Source: Spartinivicinus ruber
GTDB taxonomy: Bacteria > Pseudomonadota > Gammaproteobacteria > Pseudomonadales > Zooshikellaceae
Assembly (NCBI RefSeq): GCF_011009015.1
Contig: NZ_CP048878.1
Span: 5,608,501 to 5,672,500, forward strand
Length of the DNA stretch: 64,000 bases
Direction: 5' to 3'
Shown in pieces: positions 28,356 through 40,060 of this stretch. Position 1 is the first letter of the stretch. The number at the start of each line of letters is the position of its first letter. Made by a program: the position numbers and the translations under genes. The notes beneath the pieces were generated by a model. It did no database searches, was not told the DNA's origin, and saw nothing but the letters and a program-made list of their open reading frames with translations.

Positions 28356-28748
28356 CTAGAATACAGTGCAGAGAATTTCACCACCAACCCCTGCAGCGCG
28401 AGCTGCGCGGTCAGTCATGACGCCTTTGTTAGTAGAAACGATTGCGATCCCTAGACCACCATTCACTTTTGGCAGCTCTTCTTTACCTGCATAAGCACGT
28501 AAGCCAGGACGGCTAACACGTTTCAACTCTTCGATAACAGGCTTGCCTTGGAAGTACTTTAAGCCAATATTTAAAACTGGCTTGGCATCACCTTCTACCT
28601 GATAAGTTTCAATATAACCTTCTTCTTTCAGTACATTGGCAACAGCCACTTTGACCTTAGAAGAAGGCATGCTGACAGAAGTTTTTTCTGCCATTTGGGC
28701 ATTACGGATGCGAGTTAGCATATCAGCTAACGGGTCCTGCATACTCAT
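28356..28748 (-). CDS. rpsH: 30S ribosomal protein S8
   Basis: 130 residues, as in E. coli, opening [18 protein letters not shown] and ending [10 protein letters not shown]8 binds helix 21 of 16S rRNA and in E. coli represses spc operon translation at the rplE start region. The closeness of rplE and rpsN here would permit the same control, which I have not verified as an RNA structure. Confidence 0.99.
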   Translation of the reverse strand: MSMQDPLADMLTRIRNAQMAEKTSVSMPSSKVKVAVANVLKEEGYIETYQVEGDAKPVLNIGLKYFQGKPVIEELKRVSRPGLRAYAGKEELPKVNGGLGIAIVSTNKGVMTDRAARAAGVGGEILCTVF

Positions 28749-28773
28749 TTCTAAATTCTCCTCAGAATTTTAG

Positions 28774-29079
28774 CTACCAGCTCGCTTTCACTAAGCCAGG
28801 AATATCTCCACGCATCGCTGCTTCACGTAATTTAATCCGGCTTAAGCCAAATTTACGATAGTAGCCATGAGGACGACCTGTTACACGACAACGGTTGTGC
28901 AATCGGCTTGGGCTAGCATCACGAGGAAGCTTTTGAAAAGCCACTTGGGCTTCCCACTTTTCTTCTTCAGATGCATTAATGTCAGCTAAAATTGCTTTAA
29001 GCTTAGCGCGCTTTTCAGCGAATTTTTGAACTGTCTTCTGGCGCTTTAATTCGCGCTGTTTCATTCCTATTTTTGCCAT
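28774..29079 (-). CDS. rpsN: 30S ribosomal protein S14 (zinc-free type)
   Basis: 101 residues, the long gammaproteobacterial form without the CxxC zinc ribbon. The C-terminal [19 protein letters not shown] is the S14 signature. The gene follows rplE by nine bases. Only one cysteine remains in that region, in line with a zinc-independent protein. Confidence 0.99.
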   Translation of the reverse strand: MAKIGMKQRELKRQKTVQKFAEKRAKLKAILADINASEEEKWEAQVAFQKLPRDASPSRLHNRCRVTGRPHGYYRKFGLSRIKLREAAMRGDIPGLVKASW

Positions 29080-29088
29080 AACCCTACC

Positions 29089-29628
29089 CTAACTCTTAAA
29101 AGGGAAATTGAACGCTTTTAATAAAGCGCGCCCTTCTTCGTCAGTTTTAGCAGTGGTGGTAAGCGTAATATCCAACCCACGAAGCACATCGATTTTATCG
29201 TAATCGATTTCAGGGAAGATAATTTGCTCTTTCACACCCATGCTGTAATTACCACGACCATCAAATGATTTTGGATTTAAACCACGGAAGTCGCGGACAC
29301 GGGGTAGTGCCATTGATACCAAGCGATCCAAGAACTCATACATCCGATCACGGCGCAGAGTTACTTTTACACCGATTGGCCAGCCTTGACGAATTTTAAA
29401 GCCAGCAACTGACTTACGAGCACGGGTTACGATTGGCTTTTGACCAGCGATTTTTTCCAGGTCAGCCAACGCATTTTGGATTACTTTTTTATCACCAACT
29501 GCCTCACCAACACCCATATTTAAGGTGATTTTGGTAATGCTTGGCACTTCATTAATATTGCTGTACCCAAGCTCTTCTTTAAGCTTGGGGGCAATTTCAT
29601 TGCGGTATGTTTCTAACAAATTTGCCAT
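29089..29628 (-). CDS. rplE: 50S ribosomal protein L5
   Basis: 179 residues, the same as E. coli. Segments [29 protein letters not shown] and [17 protein letters not shown] are diagnostic. L5 carries 5S rRNA into the central protuberance and contacts P-site tRNA. It lies 18 bases after rplX. Confidence 0.99.
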   Translation of the reverse strand: MANLLETYRNEIAPKLKEELGYSNINEVPSITKITLNMGVGEAVGDKKVIQNALADLEKIAGQKPIVTRARKSVAGFKIRQGWPIGVKVTLRRDRMYEFLDRLVSMALPRVRDFRGLNPKSFDGRGNYSMGVKEQIIFPEIDYDKIDVLRGLDITLTTTAKTDEEGRALLKAFNFPFKS

Positions 29629-29646
29629 GATCGTTACCTGCTAGCC

Positions 29647-29961
29647 TTATGCATCGACCGGCTTACCGGTAGACTTGAAGATACGCTTTTTCTCTTTACC
29701 AGCGCCTTCAAAGCCAACGCGATCAGCTTTTTTAGTTTCAGCATTGTAAATTGCAACATTAGAAGCCTGAATAGGTGCTTCTTTTTCTACAATACCACCA
29801 GGCTTACCCAGCATAGGATTAGGCTTAACATGGCGTTTAACCATGTTGATACCTGAAATAATAAAACGGCCGTCTTGTTGTACTTTTACAACCTTGCCCG
29901 TTTTACCTTTATCTTTGCCGGTAATAACGATGACTTCGTCACCACGTTTAATTTTTTGCAT
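29647..29961 (-). CDS. rplX: 50S ribosomal protein L24
   Basis: 104 residues. A KOW motif is clear at the N-terminus ([18 protein letters not shown]). L24 is one of the initiators of large-subunit assembly. Gene order rplN–rplX–rplE is conserved. Confidence 0.99.
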   Translation of the reverse strand: MQKIKRGDEVIVITGKDKGKTGKVVKVQQDGRFIISGINMVKRHVKPNPMLGKPGGIVEKEAPIQASNVAIYNAETKKADRVGFEGAGKEKKRIFKSTGKPVDA

Positions 29962-29976
29962 TCTCCAGCCCTCTCT

Positions 29977-30345
29977 CTATAGCACTTCAGGTGCCAAAGA
30001 AATAATTTTCATAAACTGCTCTGAACGCAGCTCACGAGTAACAGGGCCGAAAATACGGGTGCCAATCGGCTGATTCTGGTTGTTTAGCAATACCGCAGCA
30101 TTGCCATCAAAACGAATCACTGATCCATCCTGACGACGAACACCTTTTCTCGTACGAACAACAACCGCATTCATGACTTGGCCTTTTTTGACCTTGCCAC
30201 GCGGAATAGCTTCTTTAACTGTTACTTTAATAATATCGCCAACACTAGCGTAGCGACGGTGTGAGCCGCCTAATACCTTTATACACATCACTCGACGCGC
30301 ACCGCTGTTATCAGCAACGTCAAGCACGGTTTCAGTCTGAATCAT
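29977..30345 (-). CDS. rplN: 50S ribosomal protein L14
   Basis: 122 residues (E. coli 123), starting [18 protein letters not shown], the L14 signature. It lies at the subunit interface and binds the silencing factor RsfS in stationary phase. It follows rpsQ after 50 bases and opens the spc operon in enterics. Confidence 0.99.
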   Translation of the reverse strand: MIQTETVLDVADNSGARRVMCIKVLGGSHRRYASVGDIIKVTVKEAIPRGKVKKGQVMNAVVVRTRKGVRRQDGSVIRFDGNAAVLLNNQNQPIGTRIFGPVTRELRSEQFMKIISLAPEVL

Positions 30346-30395
30346 CTTTTTTCTCCCACCTCAACTAGGTTTTACCTTGAGGTCAAGAACTACCG

Positions 30396-30662
30396 TTAAA
30401 CTTGTGTAGCTCGTTCATCAATAGAAACCAGCTCAAAGGTTTTGCTCTTTGATAATGGTCTAGTTTCCTTGATGGTTACCCAATCACCAATCTGGCATTC
30501 GTTGCGTTCATCATGCGCATGCAACTTAGTGGAGCGTTTCACATACTTACCGTATATAGGGTGCTTTACCTTGCGCTCTAGCAATACAGTAACGGTTTTA
30601 TCCATTTTGTTACTGATTACTCGGCCGCTTAGTGTCCGCACTTGCTTATCTGTGTCTGCCAT
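30396..30662 (-). CDS. rpsQ: 30S ribosomal protein S17
   Basis: 88 residues from the ATG at 30662 ([15 protein letters not shown]); an in-frame upstream ATG at 30683 would overlap rpmC and adds residues without counterpart in E. coli S17. The chosen start follows AGGTAAG and lies one base after the rpmC stop. [20 protein letters not shown] is the family core. Last gene of the S10 operon. Confidence 0.96.
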   Translation of the reverse strand: MADTDKQVRTLSGRVISNKMDKTVTVLLERKVKHPIYGKYVKRSTKLHAHDERNECQIGDWVTIKETRPLSKSKTFELVSIDERATQV

Positions 30663-30663
30663 C

Positions 30664-30855
30664 TTACTTACCTGCTCTTTCATTCAGCACAGTTTTAACA
30701 CGGGCAATGTCACGGCGGACTTGTTTGAGCAAATGAGTCTGCCCTAATTGTCCAGTCGCTTTTTGCATCCGATAGTTGAACTGGTCGTGTAACAGCGCTA
30801 ATAGCTGTTCGTTCAGCTCTTCGACGGATTTTTCACGTAATTCAGTTGCTTTCAT
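30664..30855 (-). CDS. rpmC: 50S ribosomal protein L29
   Basis: 63 residues as in E. coli: [18 protein letters not shown] and then [20 protein letters not shown]. It forms part of the docking site for trigger factor and SRP at the exit tunnel with L23. Its ATG overlaps the rplP stop by one base (TAATG), implying coupled translation. Confidence 0.99.
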   Translation of the reverse strand: MKATELREKSVEELNEQLLALLHDQFNYRMQKATGQLGQTHLLKQVRRDIARVKTVLNERAGK

Positions 30856-31268
30856 TACATCACCGTCCGTTTCACGAAAGTTGTTTCTACAGGTAGCTTA
30901 GCTGCCGCAAGCGCAAATGCTTCGCGTGCTAATTCTTCAGAAACACCTTCCATTTCGTAGAGCACACGACCTGGCTGAATCTGGCAAACCCAGTATTCAA
31001 CGCTACCTTTACCTTTACCTTGACGAACTTCCAAGGGTTTTTGGGTGATTGGTTTGTCTGGGAAAATACGGATCCAGATTTTACCACCACGCTTGATATG
31101 ACGAGTCATTGCACGACGTGCTGCCTCAATTTGGCGAGCAGTGATACGGCCACGACCAGTCGATTTTAAAGCATATTCACCGAAACTGACTTTAGAGCCA
31201 CGAATCGCTAGACCGCGATTACGGCCCTTCATTTGCTTACGAAACTTCGTACGCTTTGGTTGTAACAT
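30855..31268 (-). CDS. rplP: 50S ribosomal protein L16
   Basis: 137 residues (E. coli 136), starting [19 protein letters not shown]. The conserved [11 protein letters not shown] and [19 protein letters not shown] loops place it near the A site. It lies 11 bases after rpsC. Confidence 0.99.
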   Translation of the reverse strand: MLQPKRTKFRKQMKGRNRGLAIRGSKVSFGEYALKSTGRGRITARQIEAARRAMTRHIKRGGKIWIRIFPDKPITQKPLEVRQGKGKGSVEYWVCQIQPGRVLYEMEGVSEELAREAFALAAAKLPVETTFVKRTVM

Positions 31269-31279
31269 TTGCGTACTCC

Positions 31280-31969
31280 TTACTTAGCCGCTTTCTTCTT
31301 GCTGGCTGGCTTTTTGGCTGGTTTTTCGTCTTCACGAATACCACCAATCACCTCGCCTTTGAAGATCCAAACTTTAACACCCAAGATGCCGTATGTTGTC
31401 AGGGCTTCATAGTGGGCATAATCGATATCAGCACGCAGAGTGTGTAGAGGTACACGACCTTCGCGGTACCATTCAGTACGTGCGATTTCTGCACCACCTA
31501 AACGGCCACTGATTTGGATTTTGATCCCCTTAGCACCTAAACGCATCGCATTTTGTACCGCACGTTTCATTGCACGACGGAACATTACACGGCGCTCTAG
31601 CTGATTACACACACTCTGTGCAACTAGCATGGCATCTAGCTCTGGCTTGCGAATTTCTTCGATATTGATGTGAACTGGCACACCCATTTTTGCAGAAATA
31701 TCGCGACGTAGTTTTTCAACGTCCTCGCCTTTTTTACCAATCACAATTCCTGGACGGGCAGTGTGAATAGTAATTTTGGCGTTCTGAGCAGGGCGCTGGA
31801 TTTCTACGCGACTAACAGAAGCATTTTTCAGTTTATCTTGAATATACTTACGAACTTGTAAGTCGGTAATTAGCTTGTCAGCGTATTCCCGTCCTTCTGC
31901 AAACCATACAGAAGTGTGGTCTTTTACGATGCCAAGGCGAATACCCGTTGGATGTACTTTCTGGCCCAT
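31280..31969 (-). CDS. rpsC: 30S ribosomal protein S3
   Basis: 229 residues (E. coli 233). KH domain with [17 protein letters not shown], then the S3 C-terminal domain with [19 protein letters not shown]. The lysine-rich tail ([14 protein letters not shown]) is species specific. S3 forms the mRNA entry channel and helicase with S4 and S5. Confidence 0.99.
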   Translation of the reverse strand: MGQKVHPTGIRLGIVKDHTSVWFAEGREYADKLITDLQVRKYIQDKLKNASVSRVEIQRPAQNAKITIHTARPGIVIGKKGEDVEKLRRDISAKMGVPVHINIEEIRKPELDAMLVAQSVCNQLERRVMFRRAMKRAVQNAMRLGAKGIKIQISGRLGGAEIARTEWYREGRVPLHTLRADIDYAHYEALTTYGILGVKVWIFKGEVIGGIREDEKPAKKPASKKKAAK

Positions 31970-31980
31970 CTGATCGTCTC

Positions 31981-32313
31981 CTATTTCTCAGCAACCTTGA
32001 CCGTAATATGGCAAGATCGCTTCAAAATGCGATCAGCACGGCCTTTAGCACGAGGACGAATTCTTTTCAGGGTTCTACCTTCGTCAACGAAGACTGTAGA
32101 AACCCTTAATTCGTCGATATCAGCACCTTCATTGTGCTCAGCATTGGCAATAGCTGATTCCAATACTTTTTTAACCAATACAGCAGCTTTTTTGTTGCTG
32201 AAGGTTAAAATATTCAGTGCTTCATCTACCGCTTTTCCGCGAATCTGGTCGGCAACCAAGCGCGCTTTTTGGGCAGATATGTTAGCGCCTTTATGACTAG
32301 CGGCTACTTCCAT
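31981..32313 (-). CDS. rplV: 50S ribosomal protein L22
   Basis: 110 residues from the ATG at 32313, matching E. coli length; a second in-frame ATG two codons upstream (32319) lies too close to the AAGGGG ribosome site. [15 protein letters not shown] and the [14 protein letters not shown] hairpin, which lines the exit tunnel and is a macrolide-resistance site, are intact. Confidence 0.96.
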   Translation of the reverse strand: MEVAASHKGANISAQKARLVADQIRGKAVDEALNILTFSNKKAAVLVKKVLESAIANAEHNEGADIDELRVSTVFVDEGRTLKRIRPRAKGRADRILKRSCHITVKVAEK

Positions 32314-32325
32314 TGTCATTTCCCC

Positions 32326-32604
32326 TTACTTACGCTTGGCTTTCTTGTCTGCTGCGTGACCACGATAAGTACGTGTTGCAGCAAACTCGCCCAATTTATG
32401 ACCAACCATGTCTTCAGTAACAAAGACAGGTACATGCTGACGCCCGTTATGAACCGCAATTGTTAAACCAACCATTTGCGGAAGAATCATAGAGCGGCGC
32501 GACCAAGTTTTAATGGGACGCTTATCGCTTTTTTCAACAGCGTCCTCAACCTTCTTCAGTAAGTGAAGGTCTATAAATGGACCTTTTTTAAGTGAACGTG
32601 GCAC
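32326..32604 (-). CDS. rpsS: 30S ribosomal protein S19
   Basis: 92 residues, the same as E. coli, starting [18 protein letters not shown] and containing [23 protein letters not shown]. It binds the head of the small subunit with S13. Located between rplB and rplV as usual. Confidence 0.99.
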   Translation of the reverse strand: MPRSLKKGPFIDLHLLKKVEDAVEKSDKRPIKTWSRRSMILPQMVGLTIAVHNGRQHVPVFVTEDMVGHKLGEFAATRTYRGHAADKKAKRK

Positions 32605-32629
32605 TGTCGTTTCCTCTATATCCGGTTAA

Positions 32630-33454
32630 TTACTTGCCGCGGCGACGGACAATAAGTTTGTCTGTACGCTTATTGCTACGAGTTTTACGGCCTTTAGTCG
32701 GCATACCCCATGGAGAAACAGGGTGACGACCACCAGAAGTACGACCTTCACCACCACCGTGTGGGTGATCCACTGGGTTCATGGCAACACCACGAACTGT
32801 TGGACGAACACCACGCCAGCGTTTTGCACCAGCCTTACCTAAAGAACGTAGGTTATGTTCACTGTTTGATACTTCACCTAAAGTGGCACGACATTCAGCA
32901 AGAATTTTACGCATCTCGCCAGAACGAAGCCTTAAGGTAACATAAGCACCTTCACGAGCGACTAACTGTGCAGAAGCTCCTGCACTACGCGCCATTTGAG
33001 CACCTTTACCAGGTTTCATCTCAATACAGTGGATTACACTACCAACAGGAATATTGCGAAGTGGTAGGGTATTACCTACTTTGATCGGCGCATCAACACC
33101 TGAAACAACTTGATCACCTTGCTTTAGGTTTTTAGGCGCAATGATGTAGCGACGCTCACCATCGGCATACTTAATTAAAGCAATGTTAGCCGTTCTGTTT
33201 GGATCGTACTCAAGACGCTCTACAACGCCATTGATACCATCTTTGTTGCGACGAAAATCAATAATCCGGTAGTGTTGCTTGTGACCGCCGCCACGATGGC
33301 GAGTAGTAATCCGGCCACTGTTATTACGTCCACCAGATTTAGACTTCTTCTCTACTAAAGGCGCATAAGGAGCACCTTTGTGCAAGTCCTGGTTGACGAC
33401 TTTAACTACAAAGCGACGCCCCGGAGATGTAGGTTTACATTTTACGATTGCCAT
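32630..33454 (-). CDS. rplB: 50S ribosomal protein L2
   Basis: 274 residues (E. coli 273). The most conserved segment, [21 protein letters not shown], near the C-terminus supports the peptidyl-transferase centre. [13 protein letters not shown] forms the end. Follows rplW by 14 bases in the S10 operon. Confidence 0.99.
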   Translation of the reverse strand: MAIVKCKPTSPGRRFVVKVVNQDLHKGAPYAPLVEKKSKSGGRNNSGRITTRHRGGGHKQHYRIIDFRRNKDGINGVVERLEYDPNRTANIALIKYADGERRYIIAPKNLKQGDQVVSGVDAPIKVGNTLPLRNIPVGSVIHCIEMKPGKGAQMARSAGASAQLVAREGAYVTLRLRSGEMRKILAECRATLGEVSNSEHNLRSLGKAGAKRWRGVRPTVRGVAMNPVDHPHGGGEGRTSGGRHPVSPWGMPTKGRKTRSNKRTDKLIVRRRGK

Positions 33455-33468
33455 ACCTTGCTCCTCCG

Positions 33469-33765
33469 TTACTCAGCGTCAGCAAAATCAATTTCTTGAC
33501 CTTGCTCAAGACAGACATACGCTTTTTTCCAGTCAGAACGCTTACCAAGGCCGCGTGCAGTACGCTTAGTTTTGCCTTTGACCTTAACGGTTTGAATCGC
33601 TTTGACTTTGACTTCAAAAAGCTTTTCTACAGCTTTTTTAATTTCTAGCTTGGTAGCTGTGGTAGCAACTCTAAATACATACTGACCAGCTAAGTCAGCT
33701 TGAACAGTTGCCTTCTCGGAAATGTGCGGACCAAGCAGTACTTTAAAGATTCGCTCCTGGTTCAT
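33469..33765 (-). CDS. rplW: 50S ribosomal protein L23
   Basis: 98 residues (E. coli 100) with [15 protein letters not shown] at the N-terminus and [23 protein letters not shown] at the RNA-binding loop region. Exit-tunnel protein contacting trigger factor and SRP. It overlaps the end of rplD by four bases, so translation is coupled. Confidence 0.99.
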   Translation of the reverse strand: MNQERIFKVLLGPHISEKATVQADLAGQYVFRVATTATKLEIKKAVEKLFEVKVKAIQTVKVKGKTKRTARGLGKRSDWKKAYVCLEQGQEIDFADAE

Positions 33766-34364
33766 CCTAACATCTCCTCAAACTTTCTTAAGGCAGCGAC
33801 AGTTGCGACAACTTTTTCATGAGCAACCAGGCTAACTGGATTTGCAGCATTCACATCGCAAACATCAACATGAGGAATGTTGCGGGCACCCAGATACAGG
33901 TTTTCTTCAACTGCATCTGTAACGATCAGTGCATTAGTAGCTTCAAGTTCTTTTAGCTTGTTAAGCACTTCTTTAGTTTTTGGTGCAGCAACTGTAAAGT
34001 CTTCTACAACTACCAAACGCTCTTGGCGTACCAACTCTGACAAGATGCTCCGCAATGCAGCGCGGTACATTTTCTTGTTCAGCTTTTGTGTGTGATCTTG
34101 AGGCTTAGCCGCAAAAGTCACACCACCTGAACGCCAGATTGGACTACGAATAGTACCTGCACGAGCACGACCAGTACCCTTTTGACGCCATGGTTTACGT
34201 CCACCGCCACTCACTTCTGAGCGAGTTTTCTGCGCACGAGTACCTTGACGAGCACCAGCTAAATAAGCAACGACTGCCTGATGAACCAGAGTTTCGTTAA
34301 AAGCTGCGGTGAAGGTGTGATCAGAAACTTGGACCGTACCGGCACCAGTTACATTCAAATCCAT
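33762..34364 (-). CDS. rplD: 50S ribosomal protein L4
   Basis: 200 residues from the ATG at 34364, which has AAGGGGGAG upstream; a GTG-initiated extension to 34385 overlaps rplC and has no counterpart in E. coli L4 (201 aa). [19 protein letters not shown] is the tunnel-lining loop. In E. coli L4 also represses its own operon through the S10 leader, which appears too short here for that mechanism. Confidence 0.97.
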   Translation of the reverse strand: MDLNVTGAGTVQVSDHTFTAAFNETLVHQAVVAYLAGARQGTRAQKTRSEVSGGGRKPWRQKGTGRARAGTIRSPIWRSGGVTFAAKPQDHTQKLNKKMYRAALRSILSELVRQERLVVVEDFTVAAPKTKEVLNKLKELEATNALIVTDAVEENLYLGARNIPHVDVCDVNAANPVSLVAHEKVVATVAALRKFEEMLG

Positions 34365-34375
34365 AACTCTCCCCC

Positions 34376-35008
34376 TTAGCCACACTTAACGGCTGGACGA
34401 ACGACCACATCAGAACCTGTAGCACCAGGAACTGCACCTTTGATTAACAGCAGGTTGCGTTCGACATCAACACGTACAACTTCAAGGGACTGAACTGTCA
34501 CCCGCTGGTTACCCATTTGACCGGCCATTTTCTTGCCTTTGAAAACACGGCCTGGGGTTTGACACTGACCAATAGAGCCAGGGGCACGGTGAGACAGAGA
34601 GTTACCGTGAGTAGCATCCTGAGTAGAGAAGTTCCAGCGTTTAACTGTGCCGGCAAACCCTTTACCTTTAGAACGTCCAGTAACATCAACTTTTTGACCA
34701 GCCTCAAAGAGACCTACATTGATTTGGTCGCCTACTTTGTACTCAGCGTTATCAGCACGAAATTCCCACAACCCACGGCCAGCTGGTGTATCAGCTTTAG
34801 CATAGTGGCCAGCTAAAGGCTTGCTCACACGAGAAGCTTTTTTGGCACCAGTGGTAATTTGGATAGCATTGTAGCCATCAGTCGATTCTGTTTTAACCTG
34901 GGTAATCCGGTTAGGATCGACTTCGATAACAGTAACAGGTACAGAGGCACCGTCTTCGGTAAAAATGCGCGTCATGCCGCATTTTTTTCCGACTAATCCG
35001 ATACTCAT
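34376..35008 (-). CDS. rplC: 50S ribosomal protein L3
   Basis: 210 residues (E. coli 209), starting [20 protein letters not shown]. The central [21 protein letters not shown] loop reaches the peptidyl-transferase centre; its glutamine, methylated by PrmB in E. coli, is at NSLSHR-GSIGQCQ. A 110-base gap separates it from rpsJ, longer than in E. coli. Confidence 0.99.
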   Translation of the reverse strand: MSIGLVGKKCGMTRIFTEDGASVPVTVIEVDPNRITQVKTESTDGYNAIQITTGAKKASRVSKPLAGHYAKADTPAGRGLWEFRADNAEYKVGDQINVGLFEAGQKVDVTGRSKGKGFAGTVKRWNFSTQDATHGNSLSHRAPGSIGQCQTPGRVFKGKKMAGQMGNQRVTVQSLEVVRVDVERNLLLIKGAVPGATGSDVVVRPAVKCG

Positions 35009-35118
35009 AATTTACCTCTTTTCGTGTACGGGGCTATAACCCGCTATGGCCGCCCATTTCAGAGCGTTACACAAACAAAAAGCGCAGATCTTTGCTAAGT
35101 TCTACGCCCCCAATCACA

Positions 35119-35525
<407 letters not shown>

Positions 35526-35534
35526 GAAATATAC

Positions 35535-35572
35535 AAAAAGAGGCCCATACTCCTAAGAGAGGGCCTCTTTTG
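35535..35572 (-). terminator. intrinsic terminator of the str operon (after tufA)
   Basis: AAAGAGGCCC and GGGCCTCTTT pair perfectly over a 14-base loop; on the minus strand the stem is followed by TTTTTGTAT. It separates tufA from the S10 promoter. Confidence 0.9.
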
Positions 35573-35595
35573 TTACAGCCAATTATTAAGTTAGC

Positions 35596-36789
35596 TTACT
35601 CAATAATTTTTGCTACTACACCAGCACCAACGGTACGACCACCTTCACGAATAGCGAAGCGCAAGCCTTCTTCCATTGCGATTGGCGCAATCAGCTCAAC
35701 TTTCATTTGAATGTTGTCACCAGGCATTACCATTTCAACACCTTCTGGCAATTCTACCGCACCTGTTACGTCAGTCGTACGGAAGTAGAACTGAGGACGA
35801 TAGCCTTTGAAGAAAGGTGTATGACGCCCACCTTCGTCTTTGCTCAGTACGTATACTTCTGATTCAAACTTAGTGTGTGGCGTGATAGAGCCAGGAATAG
35901 CCAATACTTGACCACGCTCTACGTCGTCACGCTTAGTACCACGTAACAATACACCGACGTTCTCACCTGCACGACCTTCGTCAAGCAGCTTACGGAACAT
36001 CTCTACACCAGTACAGGTCGTTTTTTGCGTGTCGCGGATACCGATGATTTCAATTTCATCACCAACTTTAACAATACCACGCTCTACACGACCAGTTACT
36101 ACTGTACCACGGCCAGAGATAGAGAATACGTCTTCGATAGGCATTAAGAATGGCTGATCGATAGCACGCTCTGGCTCTGGGATGTACTCGTCTAAAGTCT
36201 CGACCAGTTTCTTAACCGCAGAAGTACCCATACCATTATCATCTTTACCTTCTAACGCCATTAGCGCAGAACCTGTGATGATTGGAGTATCGTCGCCCGG
36301 GAAGTCATACTGGCTTAACAGCTCACGCACTTCCATTTCGACCAACTCTAGCAGCTCTTCGTCGTCTACCATGTCAGCTTTGTTTAAGAAAACAACGATG
36401 TAAGGTACACCTACCTGACGAGACAATAAGATGTGCTCACGAGTCTGAGGCATGGGGCCATCAGCAGCAGAACAAACTAGAATAGCGCCGTCCATTTGAG
36501 CCGCACCAGTGATCATGTTTTTCACATAGTCAGCGTGTCCTGGACAGTCAACGTGTGCATAGTGACGAACTGGAGAGTCATACTCAACGTGCGCAGTTGA
36601 GATAGTAATACCACGCTCACGCTCTTCAGGGGCATTATCGATTTGATCGAATGCTTTTACTTCACCACCAAAAGCTTCTGCGCATACACGAGTTAATGCT
36701 GCAGTTAGCGTTGTTTTACCGTGGTCAACGTGGCCGATAGTACCTACGTTTACGTGGGGCTTATTACGTTCAAATTTTGCTTTTGCCAT
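35596..36789 (-). CDS. tuf: elongation factor Tu (copy A)
   Basis: 397 residues. GTPase motifs GHVDHGKTT (19-27), DCPGHADY and NKADMVDD are intact; domains 2 and 3 follow. EF-Tu delivers aminoacyl-tRNA to the ribosome. This copy ends the str operon (rpsL–rpsG–fusA–tuf), 37 bases after fusA. The protein differs from the second copy at 52.2-53.4 kb at only three positions (N9T, V74I, E365T), and the DNA is nearly identical, the usual sign of ongoing gene conversion. Confidence 0.99.
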   Translation of the reverse strand: MAKAKFERNKPHVNVGTIGHVDHGKTTLTAALTRVCAEAFGGEVKAFDQIDNAPEERERGITISTAHVEYDSPVRHYAHVDCPGHADYVKNMITGAAQMDGAILVCSAADGPMPQTREHILLSRQVGVPYIVVFLNKADMVDDEELLELVEMEVRELLSQYDFPGDDTPIITGSALMALEGKDDNGMGTSAVKKLVETLDEYIPEPERAIDQPFLMPIEDVFSISGRGTVVTGRVERGIVKVGDEIEIIGIRDTQKTTCTGVEMFRKLLDEGRAGENVGVLLRGTKRDDVERGQVLAIPGSITPHTKFESEVYVLSKDEGGRHTPFFKGYRPQFYFRTTDVTGAVELPEGVEMVMPGDNIQMKVELIAPIAMEEGLRFAIREGGRTVGAGVVAKIIE

Positions 36790-36826
36790 TTTTAAAATAT
36801 ACCTTATTCAAATATCAGCGATCTGA

Positions 36827-38920
36827 TTAAGCTTGGGTCTTAGTAACTGCTTCAGCAATACTAGCTGGCGCCTCTGCGTAGTCTTCAAACTCCATAGAGT
36901 ATGTTGCACGGCCTTGTGTTGCTGAGCGCAAATCGGTGGCATAGCCAAACATTTCACCAAGAGGCACTTGAGCACGAACGATTTTGCCAGAAGTGCTATC
37001 TTCCATCCCCTGAACAATACCGCGACGGCGGTTCAAGTCACCCATCACATCCCCCATGTAGTCTTCAGGAGTGACCACCTCAACCTTCATCATAGGCTCA
37101 AGTAGAACTGGGCTTGCCTGTGGTGCATATTTCTTCAGCGCCTGAGAAGCAGCGATTTTAAATGCCATTTCGTTGGAGTCAACGTCATGGAAAGAGCCAT
37201 CATACAAACGAGCTTTCAAGCCTAATAGTGGATAGCCAGCTATCACACCATTTTGCATTTGCTCTTCGATACCCTTTTGAATCGCTGGAATGTATTCTTT
37301 CGGAATTACACCACCCACGATTTCGTTAACAAACTCCAAGCCCTCTTCTTCAGATGGCGAAAATTCAATAACAACGTGACCATATTGACCACGACCACCG
37401 GTTTGACGAGCAAATTTATGGTCGGCAACAACAGAGCTACGTAGACGCTCACGATAAGCTACCTGAGGCTTACCGATGTTCGCCTCTACTTTAAACTCAC
37501 GCTTCATCCGGTCAACGATGATATCCAGGTGAAGCTCACCCATACCTGCGATGATAGTTTGACCAGACTCTTCATCTGTCCAAACACGGAATGAAGGGTC
37601 TTCTTGAGCCAGCTTACCTAAAGCAATACCCATTTTTTCCTGGTCTGCTTTTGATTTTGGCTCAACCGCTACAGAGATAACAGGCTCAGGGAACTCCATC
37701 CGCTCAAGCGTAATGATGCTGTCATGAGCACATAAAGTATCACCTGTAGTTACATCTTTAAGGCCAATCAATGCCACGATGTCACCCGCTAATACCTCTT
37801 TTAACTCTTCACGGTTATTAGAGTGCATTTGCACCATCCGACCAATACGCTCTTTCTTGTGCTTAACCGGATTGAAAACAGAGTCACCAGAAGAAACTTT
37901 ACCTGAGTAAACTCGAACGAATGTCAGTGTACCTACGAACGGGTCAGTAGCAATTTTAAATGCCAGCGCAGCAAAAGGTGCATTGTCGTCAGCCTCACGG
38001 GTTTCGACAGTCTCTTCATCTTCAAGCACACCTTCAATTGCTTTTACATCTGTTGGAGATGGTAAGTACTCAACAACCGCATCCAGTACCGCCTGAACAC
38101 CTTTGTTTTTGAAAGCCGAGCCACAAGCAACCAAGACAACTTCGTTATCCAGAGTACGCTTACGCAAGCCTTGCTTAATTTCTTCGGCTGACAGATCGCC
38201 TTCTTCCAGGTATTTCTCCATCAGCTCTTCAGTTGCTTCTGCAGCAGCTTCAAGCATTTTTTCACGCCACTCATCTGCAACATCTTGCAAGTCAGCTGGA
38301 ATATCTTCCAACTCATAGGTCATGCCCTGATCAGCCTCATTCCACATGATGGCTTTCATTCGAATCAGGTCAACTACCCCTTTAAACTCATCTTCAGCAC
38401 CGATATTGATTTGGATCGGCACGGCATTAGCGCCCAAACGATCAACCAACTGATCGACAACCATAAAGAAGTCTGCACCAGCCCGGTCCATTTTGTTTAC
38501 GAATACCATACGAGGTACTTCGTATTTGTTTGCCTGACGCCAAACAGTTTCTGTTTGCGGCTGCACACCAGAAGACCCACAAAGAACAACTACAGCACCA
38601 TCAAGCACACGCAGTGAACGCTCTACCTCAATAGTAAAGTCAACGTGTCCTGGAGTATCGATGATATTGATACGATGCTCATCAAACTGCTGATTCATAC
38701 CACTCCAGAAACAAGTGGTTGCAGCAGAAGTGATGGTGATACCACGCTCCTGTTCCTGTTCCATCCAGTCCATAGTGGCGGCGCCGTCGTGTACCTCACC
38801 AATTTTATGAGATACCCCGGTATAGAACAGAACACGCTCAGTTGTCGTGGTTTTACCAGCATCAACGTGAGCACAGATACCGATATTGCGGTAACGGCTA
38901 ATGGGAGTTTTACGAGCCAC
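36827..38920 (-). CDS. fusA: elongation factor G
   Basis: 697 residues (E. coli 704). G1 motif [12 protein letters not shown] (17-28), [13 protein letters not shown] switch region, DTPGHVDF and NKMDRAGA are all present, followed by domains II-V. It drives translocation and, with RRF, ribosome recycling. Position between rpsG and tuf is standard. The sequence is the canonical FusA rather than the FusA2/EF-G2 paralogue, judged by context and motif conservation. Confidence 0.99.
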   Translation of the reverse strand: MARKTPISRYRNIGICAHVDAGKTTTTERVLFYTGVSHKIGEVHDGAATMDWMEQEQERGITITSAATTCFWSGMNQQFDEHRINIIDTPGHVDFTIEVERSLRVLDGAVVVLCGSSGVQPQTETVWRQANKYEVPRMVFVNKMDRAGADFFMVVDQLVDRLGANAVPIQINIGAEDEFKGVVDLIRMKAIMWNEADQGMTYELEDIPADLQDVADEWREKMLEAAAEATEELMEKYLEEGDLSAEEIKQGLRKRTLDNEVVLVACGSAFKNKGVQAVLDAVVEYLPSPTDVKAIEGVLEDEETVETREADDNAPFAALAFKIATDPFVGTLTFVRVYSGKVSSGDSVFNPVKHKKERIGRMVQMHSNNREELKEVLAGDIVALIGLKDVTTGDTLCAHDSIITLERMEFPEPVISVAVEPKSKADQEKMGIALGKLAQEDPSFRVWTDEESGQTIIAGMGELHLDIIVDRMKREFKVEANIGKPQVAYRERLRSSVVADHKFARQTGGRGQYGHVVIEFSPSEEEGLEFVNEIVGGVIPKEYIPAIQKGIEEQMQNGVIAGYPLLGLKARLYDGSFHDVDSNEMAFKIAASQALKKYAPQASPVLLEPMMKVEVVTPEDYMGDVMGDLNRRRGIVQGMEDSTSGKIVRAQVPLGEMFGYATDLRSATQGRATYSMEFEDYAEAPASIAEAVTKTQA

Positions 38921-38938
38921 GATACTATCCCCTGGTCA

Positions 38939-39418
<480 letters not shown>

Positions 39419-39529
39419 TCAAAAAATCTGGTCTTCAGGATAGCCTAAGACACATTACCTTGCGCAGTAACTCAGTTACTGACACAACAGGAACGCACTT
39501 AGCCTTACTCTTATCTAAAATTCAGTCTA

Positions 39530-39904
39530 TTAAGACTTAGGACGCTTGGTACCATACTTAGAACGACCTTGTTTACGATCGTTAACACCTTGAGTATCCA
39601 AGCTGCCACGTACTGTGTGATAGCGCACACCTGGCAAATCTTTTACCCGTCCACCACGAATCAGTACCACACTGTGCTCTTGCAAGTTGTGGCCTTCACC
39701 GCCGATGTAAGAAGTAACCTCAAAGCCATTCGTTAAGCGCACACGGCAAACTTTACGAAGCGCTGAGTTAGGCTTCTTAGGGGTAGTAGTATAAACCCGG
39801 GTACAAACGCCACGCCGCTGAGGACAGCTCTGCAAAGCAGGCACGTCACTTTTAGCTACTTTGCGTTTGCGAGGCTTGCGTACCAACTGGTTAATGGTAG
39901 CCAT
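39530..39904 (-). CDS. rpsL: 30S ribosomal protein S12
   Basis: 124 residues as in E. coli. The decoding loops [12 protein letters not shown] and [14 protein letters not shown] keep the wild-type lysines where streptomycin-resistance changes occur, so no resistance substitution is seen. First gene of the str operon, downstream of the rpoC terminator. Confidence 0.99.
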   Translation of the reverse strand: MATINQLVRKPRKRKVAKSDVPALQSCPQRRGVCTRVYTTTPKKPNSALRKVCRVRLTNGFEVTSYIGGEGHNLQEHSVVLIRGGRVKDLPGVRYHTVRGSLDTQGVNDRKQGRSKYGTKRPKS

Positions 39905-39949
39905 TTAAGCAAACTCCAATTTACTTTCATTTTTTGATGAAGAGACAAC

Positions 39950-39981
39950 AAAATTCGGCAGGTATATAAACCTGCCGAAAA
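39950..39981 (-). terminator. intrinsic terminator between rpoC and rpsL
   Basis: TTCGGCAGGT (39954-39963) and ACCTGCCGAA pair around a short AT loop. On the minus strand it is followed by TTTTGTTGT. It ends the rplKAJL-rpoBC transcription unit, so rpsL needs its own promoter or readthrough. Confidence 0.8.
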
Positions 39982-40060
39982 AGACGCGAAATTTTAATGA
40001 GTGTACAAATCTGAGTCAAGTAAATGACTATAATCCACACACTCTAAAAGTTGATTTCGC